NCBI GenBank assembly: GCA_040219575.1
Contig: JAVJSD010000064.1
Coordinates: 1-64,000 of the forward strand
DNA length: 64,000 bases
Direction: 5' to 3'
From: JAVJSD01 sp040219575
GTDB lineage: Bacteria > Planctomycetota > Planctomycetia > Pirellulales > Pirellulaceae
Positions 27,257-35,693 of the stretch are shown here, one piece after another. How positions within the stretch are numbered: the first letter of the stretch is position 1; every line of letters starts with the position of its first letter. Under the pieces are notes generated by a model that worked only from the letters and a program-made list of their open reading frames with translations, was not told where the DNA came from and did no database searches. The position numbers and the translations under genes were made by a program.

Positions 27257-28684
27257 ATGACCGCCATCTTCGTTATTCTCGGCATCGCCGCAGTTGTTTG
27301 GGGAGCGGCCCTGGTCCTCCGCGGCTCCTTGCTGGCCGGGTGCGTCACCTACCTGATTCTCGCCTGCTGCTTCGGCCCGTTCTTTCTCGACCTGGAAGTG
27401 GCGGGCGTCACGTTTTCGATCGACCGCCTGTTTCTGCTGGGGCTGGTGGGCGCCTTCGTCGTCCAGTGGCGGCTCGGCAAGACAGTGCCGACGCCGATGA
27501 CCGGCGTCGACTTCGTGTTGATCGGCCTGGTGGCGACCATCGCCGTCAGCACGTTCACGCACGATTGGAGGGCGACCTCCAAGGACCAAGTCCCCGTCGT
27601 GGCGCATCTCATCAACGGCTACCTCATTCCGCTGGTGTTGTACTTCATCGCCCGGCAGGCGCCGATCGACGAGCGCGGGGCGAAAGTCGTACTGGGCGGG
27701 CTCGTCGCCTTTGGCGTGTACCTGGGCGTCACCGGCATGCTCGAGGCCGGACAGCAATGGTCGCTGGTCTTTCCCCGTTACATCGCCGATGAAGAGGTCG
27801 GCACGCACTTCGGCCGCGCCCGCGGACCGATGGTGCAGGCGGTCAGTTACGGCTTCTATCTCTCCACCTGCCTGCTGGCCGGGTGGCTGCTGCGCGACAA
27901 GATTCGCAACTACTCCTGGCAGCTCGTGGTGTTGCTGAGCCTGCCGGTGATGGCGGCGGGCATCTATTTCTCCAAGACGCGCTCCGTCTGGCTGGGCCTC
28001 GCGACCGGCATGCTGCTGGTGCTGGCGGTCACGCTCCGCGGACGCACCCGCGTGGTCGTGTTGGGATCGATGGTGCTGGCGGGGCTGGTCTTCGGGGCGA
28101 CCAAGCTCGAATCCGTCGTCAGCCTCCAACGCGAAGGCACCGTGCAGGACACGCGGCAATCCAACAGCATGCGGGCCAGCTTCGCCTACGTCAGTTGGCA
28201 GATGTTCCAGGAACGACCATTGTTCGGCTTTGGCTTCGGACAATTCACGCGGGCGAAACTGCCCTATTTGGGCGACCGGTCGGTGAATCTGCAACTCGAA
28301 CAAATTCGCGACTACGTGCAACACAGCACGTTCCTGGCGATCCTGACGGAACTTGGCCTGCTGGGCATGATCCTGTTTCTGGCCTTGTTGGGTGGTTGGA
28401 CCAAGGCCGGTTGGACCTTGCTGCGCGACGGGCGCGCTCCGCCGTGGGCGCGGTCGATGGCGCTGCTGTTGTTGGCGGTGCTGCTAATGTCGTTCTGGCA
28501 GATGATCGTGCATGAGACGACGTTCACCTCGCTCGACAATTCGCTGATCTTTTTGATCGCAGCGTTGACGGTCGGCATGGTCTCCCGGAGTCGCTTGCCC
28601 GAGCGGTTGACGGCGCCGCGGAGCGTAACGAGCGCAGCGCCGCTGACGGGCTTGCCGCAGCACCGCTCGTCACAAGCCACCTAA
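27257..28684 (+). CDS. O-antigen ligase / polymerase family membrane protein (Wzy_C)
   Basis: 475 residues with about eleven hydrophobic segments from the start (IFVILGIAAVVWGAALVLRG). The Wzy_C/WaaL signature region is present: the long periplasmic loop holds QERPLFGFGFGQFTRAKLP, then HSTFLAILTELGLLGMILFL, with the conserved pattern of glycine-rich strand, His and E-x-G-x-x-G. A cytoplasmic or periplasmic loop has FSKTRSVWLGLATGML, also typical. It would polymerise lipid-linked repeats or ligate polymer outside the inner membrane. It lies 54 bases after the Wzz-like gene. Ligase versus polymerase cannot be told from sequence; the context favours polymerase. Confidence 0.87.
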   Translation: MTAIFVILGIAAVVWGAALVLRGSLLAGCVTYLILACCFGPFFLDLEVAGVTFSIDRLFLLGLVGAFVVQWRLGKTVPTPMTGVDFVLIGLVATIAVSTFTHDWRATSKDQVPVVAHLINGYLIPLVLYFIARQAPIDERGAKVVLGGLVAFGVYLGVTGMLEAGQQWSLVFPRYIADEEVGTHFGRARGPMVQAVSYGFYLSTCLLAGWLLRDKIRNYSWQLVVLLSLPVMAAGIYFSKTRSVWLGLATGMLLVLAVTLRGRTRVVVLGSMVLAGLVFGATKLESVVSLQREGTVQDTRQSNSMRASFAYVSWQMFQERPLFGFGFGQFTRAKLPYLGDRSVNLQLEQIRDYVQHSTFLAILTELGLLGMILFLALLGGWTKAGWTLLRDGRAPPWARSMALLLLAVLLMSFWQMIVHETTFTSLDNSLIFLIAALTVGMVSRSRLPERLTAPRSVTSAAPLTGLPQHRSSQAT

Positions 28685-28737
28685 CGGCGACGGCGAAAGA
28701 TGCGAACCGTGCATTGCGACGGTTTGATCTCAGAGTA

Positions 28738-28759
28738 GCTGAACTCGTGAGAGTTCAGC
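28738..28759. repeat. 9-bp perfect inverted repeat after the polymerase gene
   Basis: GCTGAACTC (28738-28746), GTGA loop, GAGTTCAGC (28751-28759). There is no T run, so it is not a standard terminator. It lies between the convergent polymerase and PD-(D/E)xK genes. Confidence 0.6.
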
Positions 28760-28842
28760 AGTTCCTGACGACATCGGAGCTTTCACAAGTCTCACGACGT
28801 CGCACGACTTCTGCTACCCGAAGTCTTGGCGATAACGCAGCA

Positions 28843-29595
28843 CTAGGCGACGGATTTTCGCTTCCGAACGCGGGTTCGCCGCTGGATCTCGTACAGATGG
28901 GCGTTGCCGCGTTTGCCGACGCTGACGGCTGCTCCCGTCTTCCGTAGGCAATACGCCACGCGTTGGGCGATCCAGCGGTCGACCCCCAACCCCTCCGCGA
29001 GCTCCCCCGTGTCGAATTGCCGAGGCAGGCCCGACGGCAACATCGTCAGCAAGTCGCCGGCCGTCTCCAAGCGCAACGTGTCAAGCACGGCGACGAGTCG
29101 CTGATCCTCCACTTCGTGGTCGCGCTCGCGCCAACGGCGTCGGCGGCCGTGCCCAGGATGGCGCCACTCCTCGATCTCGATCAAGGGACACTCGATCGCC
29201 AGCCGCGCGTGCGGAAACACGCCGGTGAAGTGCACCAGATCGTGAAAGATGTCGAGATGACTGGCGCGCTTCGGACTCAAGCGACGTTTCACGACGGCGC
29301 CGCCCCGACCGGCTGTTTTCACGAGATGTTTGCGGACGACGAGCGGTTTGACGACCAGCACGCGATGCTTCTTCAGCAGCACGCGAATCTTGTCGCGAAT
29401 CGCCGACAGCGTGCCGTTTTGAATTTCGACCAGCCAATCCCCGGCGATCGCATCGATGCGGTACTTCCCCAGCGGCACCTCCATCTGTCCTTCGTCGTCG
29501 GCATAGTGCTGCTTGAGTTGGCGGTGGAGTGTGGTTTCCACAGCGGCGACCTTCCGTCGACGGATGCACGTGGGGCGTTGACCAAGTTCCCCCAT
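28843..29595 (-). CDS. Putative PD-(D/E)xK nuclease-like protein with C-terminal winged helix
   Basis: 250 residues from the ATG at 29595; a GTG at residue 19 is an alternative. I do not recognise a named family. The N-terminal part reads VETTLHRQLKQHY (Glu20 in a first helix), then GKYRIDAIAG with Asp48, then WLVEIQNG with Glu57-x-Gln59. This Glu...Asp-x8-Glu-x-Gln pattern is that of PD-(D/E)xK nuclease folds. A basic middle region follows (KRRLSPKRASH). Residues about 193-238 (FDTGELAEGLGVDRWIAQRV, then LRKTGAAVSVGKRGNAHLYE) look like a winged helix. No partner methylase or helicase is adjacent. DNA cleavage is inferred from pattern only. Confidence 0.55.
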   Translation of the reverse strand: MGELGQRPTCIRRRKVAAVETTLHRQLKQHYADDEGQMEVPLGKYRIDAIAGDWLVEIQNGTLSAIRDKIRVLLKKHRVLVVKPLVVRKHLVKTAGRGGAVVKRRLSPKRASHLDIFHDLVHFTGVFPHARLAIECPLIEIEEWRHPGHGRRRRWRERDHEVEDQRLVAVLDTLRLETAGDLLTMLPSGLPRQFDTGELAEGLGVDRWIAQRVAYCLRKTGAAVSVGKRGNAHLYEIQRRTRVRKRKSVA

Positions 29596-29692
29596 TTACC
29601 GCCGATCGTTCGACGAATCCAGCTCAGTTCTTCACTTGGCCGCGAATCCCAGCCGCGAATCCCATCACGCGCGGACGCGCGTCGGAATCAAG

Positions 29693-29729
29693 AAATAAAA
29701 AAACCCGCACCGAACGAATTCGGTACGGG
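29693..29729 (-). terminator. Strong minus-strand Rho-independent terminator
   Basis: On the minus strand, the 11-bp stem (arms 29719-29729 and 29704-29714, one G-U pair) with a TTCG loop is followed by seven T residues, A, then TTT. It ends transcripts arriving from higher coordinates. The nearest gene on that side is the coiled-coil gene, whose stop lies about 325 bases upstream, or an independent RNA. Confidence 0.85.
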
Positions 29730-29900
29730 CGCCAGCAGGGCCGGGGCAGACAGCCCGCTAGCATCTCCTTAAAAGACAAATTGTCTGATTGGTCGGATAC
29801 TGCACGGATGAGTTGGGGGCACCCCCCCAGAAATGAGCAAAAGCGATGCGGGGATGTTACTCCCCGCTTGTAGTCAGGAAAAGAGGTCGCCGACAAATTT
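29693..29900 (-). ncRNA. Candidate structured RNA or long structured 3' UTR
   Basis: Reading on the minus strand, there is a perfect 7-bp hairpin GCGGGGA/TCCCCGC (29848-29867), a TGGGGG/CCCCCA hairpin near 29814-29829, an AGAC/GTCT element near 29774-29787, a GC-rich element, and the terminator. It does not match the conserved cores of SRP RNA, RNase P RNA or tmRNA that I know. It may be a small RNA or the tail of the coiled-coil mRNA. Confidence 0.25.
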
Positions 29901-30053
29901 TTCTCGGTCGAACCAACCTGTCAAGACATAAACATGTAACTACATGGTATGTCAGCGGTTACGATGCGGTTCGAATGGCGGTCTTGGCGGCGAGGCGCGA
30001 CCACCTGGCGGCTTTGCTTCGCACCCCATGATGCATTGACATGGCGAACGGCG

Positions 30054-32396
30054 CTATTCGTCGGAGTCCTTGAGTCCCAACCGCGTCAGCCAGCGACGAC
30101 TGGCCGGCTTCTTGCCTTTGTCTTCCTCGACGGGGTTGTCTTTGTCCATGGCTTCGGCCAACTTGCGGTTCTCCGACTCATAGGACTGCAGCTTCTCTTC
30201 GAGTTCCGCCCGCTCGCGACCGATCTTGGCGCGTTCGACCGAGATATCGATCTCCGCCTTGCGTAGCTTTTCGCGCCATTCTTCCTGCATCTTCCTGAGG
30301 TTCTCCCGCTCCTCGCGGATGAGGTCGTCCTGGTCGAGCAGCTCGGCGATGGCGTGCGCACCCACCGCCATCTCGCCAATGTTTCCCGATTGGCTGTTGA
30401 GCAGTTGTTTGAGTTCCTCGATCTCGCTGTCCTTCTCCCGCATGGCGCGCTCGGTTGACTCGATGGCGTTTTCGATCGTCAACCGGTCAGCGGCCTGTTG
30501 TTCGTCTTCGCCGTCGAAATCGGATTCGAGCTGCGCCAACAGACGTTGCTTCTGCGCTTCCCAGTCCATGCCCTCGCTCGAGGCAAGGACCGGTCCGCCC
30601 GCCGACGCTTTCTCAAGCTTCTTCTGCAGGTCTTGCTTGTCGCGCTTGAGTTCGCGCACTTCCTCCATCGCCATTTCCAGCCGACGCGTGAGGTTGCTGA
30701 TTTCCGGGCCGGAATCGGCCGATGGCGAGGACTGAGCCTCTTCGAGCTGCCGCTCCACTTGTTGATTGTGGGCCTGCAGCTCTTCGCACCGTGACCGAAG
30801 CGCCTCCAACTCCGCGCGCAGCGCGGGATCCTCCGCGACCTCGGCGGAGCCGGCCGACTCGAGTTGCGATCGCAGTTGCGCCTCGCTGTCGGCGGCGGAG
30901 CGGGCCTGGTCCTCGAGTTGCTGTCGGAGGTTCTCGATCTCCCGGCCTCGCTTCTCGTGTTGATGCCGGCTTTGCGAGAGCTGCTCCCGGAGCTCTTCCT
31001 GATCGCCGCGCGACTGCGCCAGCGATACCTCCAGCACTTTGACCTGGCTTTCGGCGTCGGCCCGAGCCTCCTCCAATTCCTTCGTCAAGCGATTGATGAT
31101 TTCGGACGACTCGGTGTCGGCGGCGTGCTGCGACTGCAAGCGTTCGCGCTCGCGTTGCCACTCGGCCAGCTTGGCCTGCCAGTCTTCCTTCTCCTTCGTC
31201 CACTGGGCTCGTTCTTCGCGCCACTTATCGCGTTGTTGCTCGAAGTCGCGTTTCTGTTCGTCATATTCCCGTCGGGTCTCGTCGACCTGGGCGGTCAGCT
31301 CGTCGCAGCGACGATCGCGTCGCAGCAGGTCGTCGCGGAGGCGGTCGCAATCGACGAGCGTTTGCGCGAGCTGCTGGTTGAGCTGCGAATCTTCGCCGAT
31401 GGCCAGTTGGGCCAGCTCGGCGCGGCGCTTCTCGATCTCCGCGAGCAATTCGGAGCGTTTGCTGCGCAATTCGCCGGCGATCCGGCGGCGCTGGGCCGAG
31501 GTTTCGGCCTGCCGCTTCTGAATCTCGCTGCGCAGCTGCTCGAGCTGCGCGGAGTCGGCCTCCCGCTCGCGGCTGGCCTCCTCGAGCGACTCCTGAAGTT
31601 GCTCGACTTCGGCCTCGCGCTGGATGAGCGATTGACGCTGGGACTCCACCTCCGCTTGCTCTCGGTCGCAGCGTTGGCTGAGCGTCTCGAGCGTGTTTTG
31701 CAGCTTCTGCAGGTTCTCCTGCTGTTCGGTCAACTCCCGCTCGCGGTGGGCGACGTGCTCCTGTTCGCGTTGTTGCTCCGCATGCCGTGCTTCGAGTTGG
31801 GCTTCGCGCTTCTCGAGTTCGGCGGCCCGTTTCTGGAGCCCGACGGATTGCTGCTCGAGCTCGGCGGCGCGCTGTTGTTGCTGCTCCCGCTGTTGTTCGA
31901 ACTGCTTCCAGTGTTCGTCGAGACGCGCGATCTGCGCGTGCAGCTCGTCGAGGACCTGGCGTTGCCGCGCGGCCGACTCCCCCTGATCTTGCTCCCACGA
32001 TTTCTGCTGCGTCGTGAGTTCGCCGCGCAGCGATTGGATGTGCTCGGACTGCTGCTCGAGCGCCTGCTGCCGGTCGGTCTGGCTCTGCCGCCAAGCCTCC
32101 TGTTGCTCCACGAGTTGCTGCTTCAGCTGCTGGAACTGTTCCGACTGCTGCAGCAGCGACTGTTCGCGCTCTTGCTGGCTGCGCCGGTCCTGATCCAGTT
32201 CGGCGCGGTCTCGGGCGAGTTCGGCCGACACCATCTGCATCTGCTCGTCGAGCGCGGCCTCGAAGGCCTGCAATCTCCGCCGCTGCGCTTCGAGCAATTG
32301 CTCGGCGCGTTGGCGGTGCTCTTCGAGCGTACGCCCCAACTCGTCATGGATGACGTCGTCGGCCGCGTCGTCGATTTGTTCGTCGATTGCGCTCAT
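30054..32396 (-). CDS. Long coiled-coil protein, cytoskeleton-like
   Basis: 780 residues from the ATG at 32396 (MSAIDEQIDDAADDVIHDEL); an upstream extension to 32483 is Arg/Ser-rich and discarded. From about residue 15 to 750 the sequence is almost unbroken Gln/Glu/Arg/Leu heptads (for example EQQQQRAAELEQQSVGLQKR), predicting a rod of great length. There is no signal peptide and no transmembrane segment, so it is cytoplasmic. It ends with a short basic/aromatic tail, ASRRWLTRLGLKDSDE, outside the coil, which may be an anchor or binding peptide. No enzymatic domain is seen. Such rods act in cell shape, chromosome or envelope organisation in other bacteria; the role here is unknown. Confidence 0.75.
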   Translation of the reverse strand: MSAIDEQIDDAADDVIHDELGRTLEEHRQRAEQLLEAQRRRLQAFEAALDEQMQMVSAELARDRAELDQDRRSQQEREQSLLQQSEQFQQLKQQLVEQQEAWRQSQTDRQQALEQQSEHIQSLRGELTTQQKSWEQDQGESAARQRQVLDELHAQIARLDEHWKQFEQQREQQQQRAAELEQQSVGLQKRAAELEKREAQLEARHAEQQREQEHVAHRERELTEQQENLQKLQNTLETLSQRCDREQAEVESQRQSLIQREAEVEQLQESLEEASREREADSAQLEQLRSEIQKRQAETSAQRRRIAGELRSKRSELLAEIEKRRAELAQLAIGEDSQLNQQLAQTLVDCDRLRDDLLRRDRRCDELTAQVDETRREYDEQKRDFEQQRDKWREERAQWTKEKEDWQAKLAEWQRERERLQSQHAADTESSEIINRLTKELEEARADAESQVKVLEVSLAQSRGDQEELREQLSQSRHQHEKRGREIENLRQQLEDQARSAADSEAQLRSQLESAGSAEVAEDPALRAELEALRSRCEELQAHNQQVERQLEEAQSSPSADSGPEISNLTRRLEMAMEEVRELKRDKQDLQKKLEKASAGGPVLASSEGMDWEAQKQRLLAQLESDFDGEDEQQAADRLTIENAIESTERAMREKDSEIEELKQLLNSQSGNIGEMAVGAHAIAELLDQDDLIREERENLRKMQEEWREKLRKAEIDISVERAKIGRERAELEEKLQSYESENRKLAEAMDKDNPVEEDKGKKPASRRWLTRLGLKDSDE

Positions 32397-32789
32397 GACC
32401 TGCAGACTGTAAGTCGCCGCGGTGCGCTTCCGGCGCGCCGTTGTTGCGGACGCACGGCGAGAGGGCGCGTCCCCCCGGAACACGCGCGTAGCTTCCTAAA
32501 CTTTCTATACGTCACGAGATAGATATGAGCAAAGTCTCGCCCGGAGCTCGTTCAACCTGGCGCGGTTGCGACGATTGCGCCGCTCGCGAGAGGCCCCACC
32601 CAATGGCGCAGTCGGCGCAAAGGGCGGCGCGTCTGCTGCGGCGGCGCCTCGCCGATTCGCCCGACGCGGCTTCGCCGCGACCGCCTCGGCGCTTGTTCAT
32701 GGTTCATAACCTATTCTTGCCAAGGGAATGGCCCGCATCGGGGGATGCCGGCGCTCCCAGTCCATTTCGCTCGAACCGGTTGCAAGAAG
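32397..32789. other. Divergent intergenic region
   Basis: About 390 bases between the coiled-coil and PilZ-like genes. Small plus-strand frames, including one with an ATG at 32525, are Arg/Pro-rich and not convincing. An AT-rich patch at 32495-32530 holds a weak promoter candidate for the minus strand. Confidence 0.4.
32504..32532 (-). promoter_or_regulatory. Weak sigma70-like promoter candidate for the coiled-coil gene
   Basis: On the minus strand, TTGCTC (32527-32532) and TATAGA (32504-32509) are separated by exactly 17 bases, about 110 bases before the coiled-coil start. Matches to consensus are only 3/6 and 4/6. Confidence 0.3.
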
Positions 32790-33605
32790 ATGCACGAAGA
32801 GGATCGACGAAGATCATTCCGTTGTCCCGTCTCGCCTGACGATGAACCGGCGATTCTGCGCACCAACAAGGGCGATGTGATTGTCTCGGTGCACGAGAAG
32901 TCGGCCGGCGGGTTCGGCGTCACCACGGAGCAGAACGTCGCCTTTCGCGAGGGACAGGTGCTTTCGCTGGCCACGAATTCGGGTTGCACCGAAGTGGAGG
33001 TCATGCACATCGAGGCCGAGCAGGATCGCACGCGCGTGGGGCTGAAGGTGATCCGCGAGCTGAAATACTTGGGGGGAGGCCCCCTGCTCAGCATCGACAA
33101 CCTCCGTCGCTGCCTCAGCAGTGGTTCAAACGTGCTGAGACTGGCGGCCATGATCCTGCTCTGCGGGGGGTTCTTCATCTGGGGCGCCACGCTGCCCGTT
33201 GGACAATGGGCCAAGGGCGCCGGCGACCGCATCTTCGGCGACTCCTCCAACAAGAATGCCGCTTACACGGTGAATCCGCAGCTGCGGGAGAAGCAACTCG
33301 CGCTCAACTTCCTGCGGCTCGACGGCCTGACCAACCACAAGTTCGCGATATCGCTCGACTTGTCCCCCCAGCAAAGCACTCAGATCCGGGGCATCGTCGA
33401 CGACACCACCGCGGCCCTCTCGCTGCTGTATGACCGTAAGGGGGCGTCCGCCGATCCGGATCAATGGTCGGACCTGGGCATGCAGACGATTCACGCCTCG
33501 TGGCGGCAGATCGAGAAGGTGCTCAGTGAGCAGCAGCGCGCCAAGTGGGACGCCATGCTCGACGAGGCCGCCGCGAACAACGCCGTCGGGATGAACGCCA
33601 AGTAG
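32790..33605 (+). CDS. Membrane protein with N-terminal PilZ-like domain
   Basis: About 271 residues from the ATG at 32790 (MHEEDRRRSFRC); 32745 is an alternative start. The N-terminal domain has RRSFR, a match to the RxxxR c-di-GMP binding motif of PilZ. After a strand (DVIVSVHEKSAGGFGV) the second motif is ExSxxG, where D/NxSxxG is usual, so ligand binding is uncertain. The domain closes with TRVGLKVI. A single transmembrane helix follows (about 115-137, AAMILLCGGFFIWGATLPVG), then a helical extracytoplasmic domain (about 160-271) with LDLSPQQSTQIRGIVDDTT and LSEQQRAKWDAMLDEA. It may link cytoplasmic signalling to the envelope. The PilZ call is moderate. Confidence 0.6.
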   Translation: MHEEDRRRSFRCPVSPDDEPAILRTNKGDVIVSVHEKSAGGFGVTTEQNVAFREGQVLSLATNSGCTEVEVMHIEAEQDRTRVGLKVIRELKYLGGGPLLSIDNLRRCLSSGSNVLRLAAMILLCGGFFIWGATLPVGQWAKGAGDRIFGDSSNKNAAYTVNPQLREKQLALNFLRLDGLTNHKFAISLDLSPQQSTQIRGIVDDTTAALSLLYDRKGASADPDQWSDLGMQTIHASWRQIEKVLSEQQRAKWDAMLDEAAANNAVGMNAK

Positions 33606-33838
33606 CCGCCGCGTCCTGAAAGCTCGCGCCGGCCGACTCCCCGTCCCGTCTCTTTGCGTGACCTATACTTTCGCGTCACGATTTCAGCGTCCTGGAGTCC
33701 ACCTGACGGTCGCGCGCGGACGACGCGCTCCTGCTCGTCGCCTCGGCGGCGCCGACGTCGAGGCCGGCCCAAGTACCTACCGCCGAGGAGACGCGGTCCA
33801 CCGCGCGGCTCGCTCCCTCGCAATGCTTGCGTAATCCC

Positions 33839-35623
33839 ATGAACGACGACTCCCGCACGACGTCCATCGATGAATCCGCGTCGCCCGGCGACGCCACGCA
33901 ACTCTGGCTGAACCGGGCGCTGTGGCTGGCCCTGTTGCTGGCCGGCGGCCTGTCGTTGTCCTCCAGTCTCACCGATCCCGATTTGTGGGGCCATGTGCAG
34001 TACGGCCGCGACCTGCTCCGCGACGGCGTGCCCGCGGTCACCACCTACAGTTACGCGGTGGACGACTATCGCTGGATCAATCACGAAAACCTCGCCGAAA
34101 TCACGTTCGCCGTCGTGGTCGATACACTCGGCCCCGAGGCGTTGCTGCTGGCAAAACTGTTGCTCGGAATGGGCATGTTGGCGCTGATGATGCGGCACGC
34201 CCAGCGGCAGGGGACGCCGCTGATCGTGGCCGGAGGCGTGGCCTTGCTGGTCGCCACGAACATCTCGTTCCATTGGAGCGTGCGGCCGCAACTGTTCTCT
34301 TATATGTATTTTACGCTGCTGACGGCGCTGCTGGCCTGGTGCTTCCAGGGGTGGGAGGGGAGCTGGCACTTGCGGTTTCGGCGCGCGGCCGCCAGCGAAA
34401 CGGGAGCGAGCATCGTCTATTCCTCGCGCCGGATGCGCTACCTCTGGTTGGCGCCGGTGATCTTCTTCTTCTGGGCCAATTCGCATGGTGGATTCGCCGC
34501 CGGGTTCTGCGTATTCGTCGCCTACCTCGCGCTGCGCTCGATCGAAGCTTTGTTGACCACCGGCCCCAAATCGCTGGGTCTGCTGGCCCGTTTCGCGCTG
34601 ATGATCGCCGCCGCCGCCGCCGCGACGCTGCTCAATCCCTATGGGCCGCGGCTGCACCTGTGGTTGCTTCAGTCGCTCGGGGCGCCGCGTCCGGAGATCA
34701 TCGAATGGTGGCCGCCGGAGTTGCTGACCGCCAACGCCCTCACACTGTGGATGATGATGGGGCTGTGGGCGGCCGGCCTGATGTTCAGCCGCCGCTCGCG
34801 CGACTTCACGCAGGCCATGTTGATGACGATCACGCTTTGGCAGTCGCTCGAGCATCAACGGCACATTCCGTTCTTCGCCATCCTGTTCGGCTTCTGGATG
34901 CCGCCGCATATCGCGTCGCTCATCGGCCGACTGCGGCTCACGTCCGACACGCGGCCGAATGCTCAAGACCTGGCGCCCTACATGAAGTGGGTGCTGGCCG
35001 GCGGATTCGCCGTCGCCTTCGCCCTCCTGGGATTCAAATACTACGACCGGCTGCGCGATCTACGCGTCGAGAAGGATATCTACCCCGTCGCCGCCGTGGA
35101 GTATATCGCCGAACACGACCTGACCGGCAAGATGGTCGTCACCTACAACTGGGCTCAATACATCATCGCCGCCTTCGGTCCCCGCGGCCCGGGCGACGAC
35201 GGCATTCTCGTCGGCTTCGATGGACGATTCCGCACCTGCTATCCGCAGGAAGTCGTCGACATCAACTTCGACTTGCTGCTGGGCGATCCCCCGAATCTGC
35301 GTTGGCGGGGGCCCTCCTCGCCGCCGTTTGATGGTGGTCATCGCGTGCTGGAATACCGCCAGCCCGACCTGGTGCTGATCAGCCGCTTCCAGGAGCACTC
35401 GGGGTACGTCGTCGAGCAACATCGCGACGAGTGGGTGCTGCTCTATCAGGACGAACTGGCGCAGTTATGGGGCCGCAAGTCGCGCTACGACGATCCGACG
35501 AGCGCGGACTACATCCCTCTCGCGGAGCGCGACATTTCCGACGCGCCGCAAGAGGGATTTGCCAGTTGGCCCGCGATTCCGCCGCGCCGGAGCAATGTCG
35601 GCCGCGTGGCTTCCGACCGATGA
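33839..35623 (+). CDS. Polytopic membrane protein of unknown function (GT-C-like layout)
   Basis: About 594 residues from the ATG at 33839. Nine to eleven hydrophobic segments fill residues 25-410, starting with LWLNRALWLALLLAGGLSLS. The first extracytoplasmic loop, SSLTDPDLWGHVQYGRDLL, has an aspartate pair-like DPDLWGH motif, as in GT-C membrane glycosyltransferases, whose catalytic Asp sits in that loop. A soluble C-terminal domain (about 415-594) follows (MVVTYNWAQYIIAAFGPRGP; GFDGRFRTCYP). It overlaps the upstream region of a family 2 glycosyltransferase gene, supporting a role in lipid-linked sugar transfer. I do not recognise a named family, and the enzymatic call is inference. Confidence 0.6.
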   Translation: MNDDSRTTSIDESASPGDATQLWLNRALWLALLLAGGLSLSSSLTDPDLWGHVQYGRDLLRDGVPAVTTYSYAVDDYRWINHENLAEITFAVVVDTLGPEALLLAKLLLGMGMLALMMRHAQRQGTPLIVAGGVALLVATNISFHWSVRPQLFSYMYFTLLTALLAWCFQGWEGSWHLRFRRAAASETGASIVYSSRRMRYLWLAPVIFFFWANSHGGFAAGFCVFVAYLALRSIEALLTTGPKSLGLLARFALMIAAAAAATLLNPYGPRLHLWLLQSLGAPRPEIIEWWPPELLTANALTLWMMMGLWAAGLMFSRRSRDFTQAMLMTITLWQSLEHQRHIPFFAILFGFWMPPHIASLIGRLRLTSDTRPNAQDLAPYMKWVLAGGFAVAFALLGFKYYDRLRDLRVEKDIYPVAAVEYIAEHDLTGKMVVTYNWAQYIIAAFGPRGPGDDGILVGFDGRFRTCYPQEVVDINFDLLLGDPPNLRWRGPSSPPFDGGHRVLEYRQPDLVLISRFQEHSGYVVEQHRDEWVLLYQDELAQLWGRKSRYDDPTSADYIPLAERDISDAPQEGFASWPAIPPRRSNVGRVASDR

Positions 35624-35693
35624 CATCGACCAATTCGAGATCGAAGCCGCGGCCACACCGCGGCTCCTCACGCATATCAAAAAGGGCAAGGCC

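Larger units (their letters stand above)
29596..30053. other. Gap holding a hairpin series and a minus-strand terminator
   Basis: About 460 bases between two minus-strand genes. It contains the terminator at 29693-29729 and several hairpins up to about 29900, described separately. The 90-codon minus frame at 29624-29896 runs through the hairpins and looks non-coding. Confidence 0.5.

Noticed and set aside
29624..29896. 90-codon minus frame between the PD-(D/E)xK and coiled-coil genes
   Set aside because: It runs through hairpins and the terminator, has mixed composition and no ribosome binding site at a proper distance.
29690..29900. Known housekeeping RNA (SRP RNA, tmRNA, RNase P RNA) or tRNA
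   Set aside because: The conserved cores of these RNAs and a tRNA cloverleaf or TTC loop were not found; kept only as an unnamed candidate.
30864..32522. 552-codon plus frame opposite the coiled-coil gene
   Set aside because: Leu-rich mirror of Gln/Glu heptads; looks hydrophobic only because it is antisense to a coiled coil.
32525..32839. 104-codon plus frame with an ATG before the PilZ-like gene
   Set aside because: Arg/Pro-rich, overlaps the PilZ-like gene out of frame and resembles nothing.
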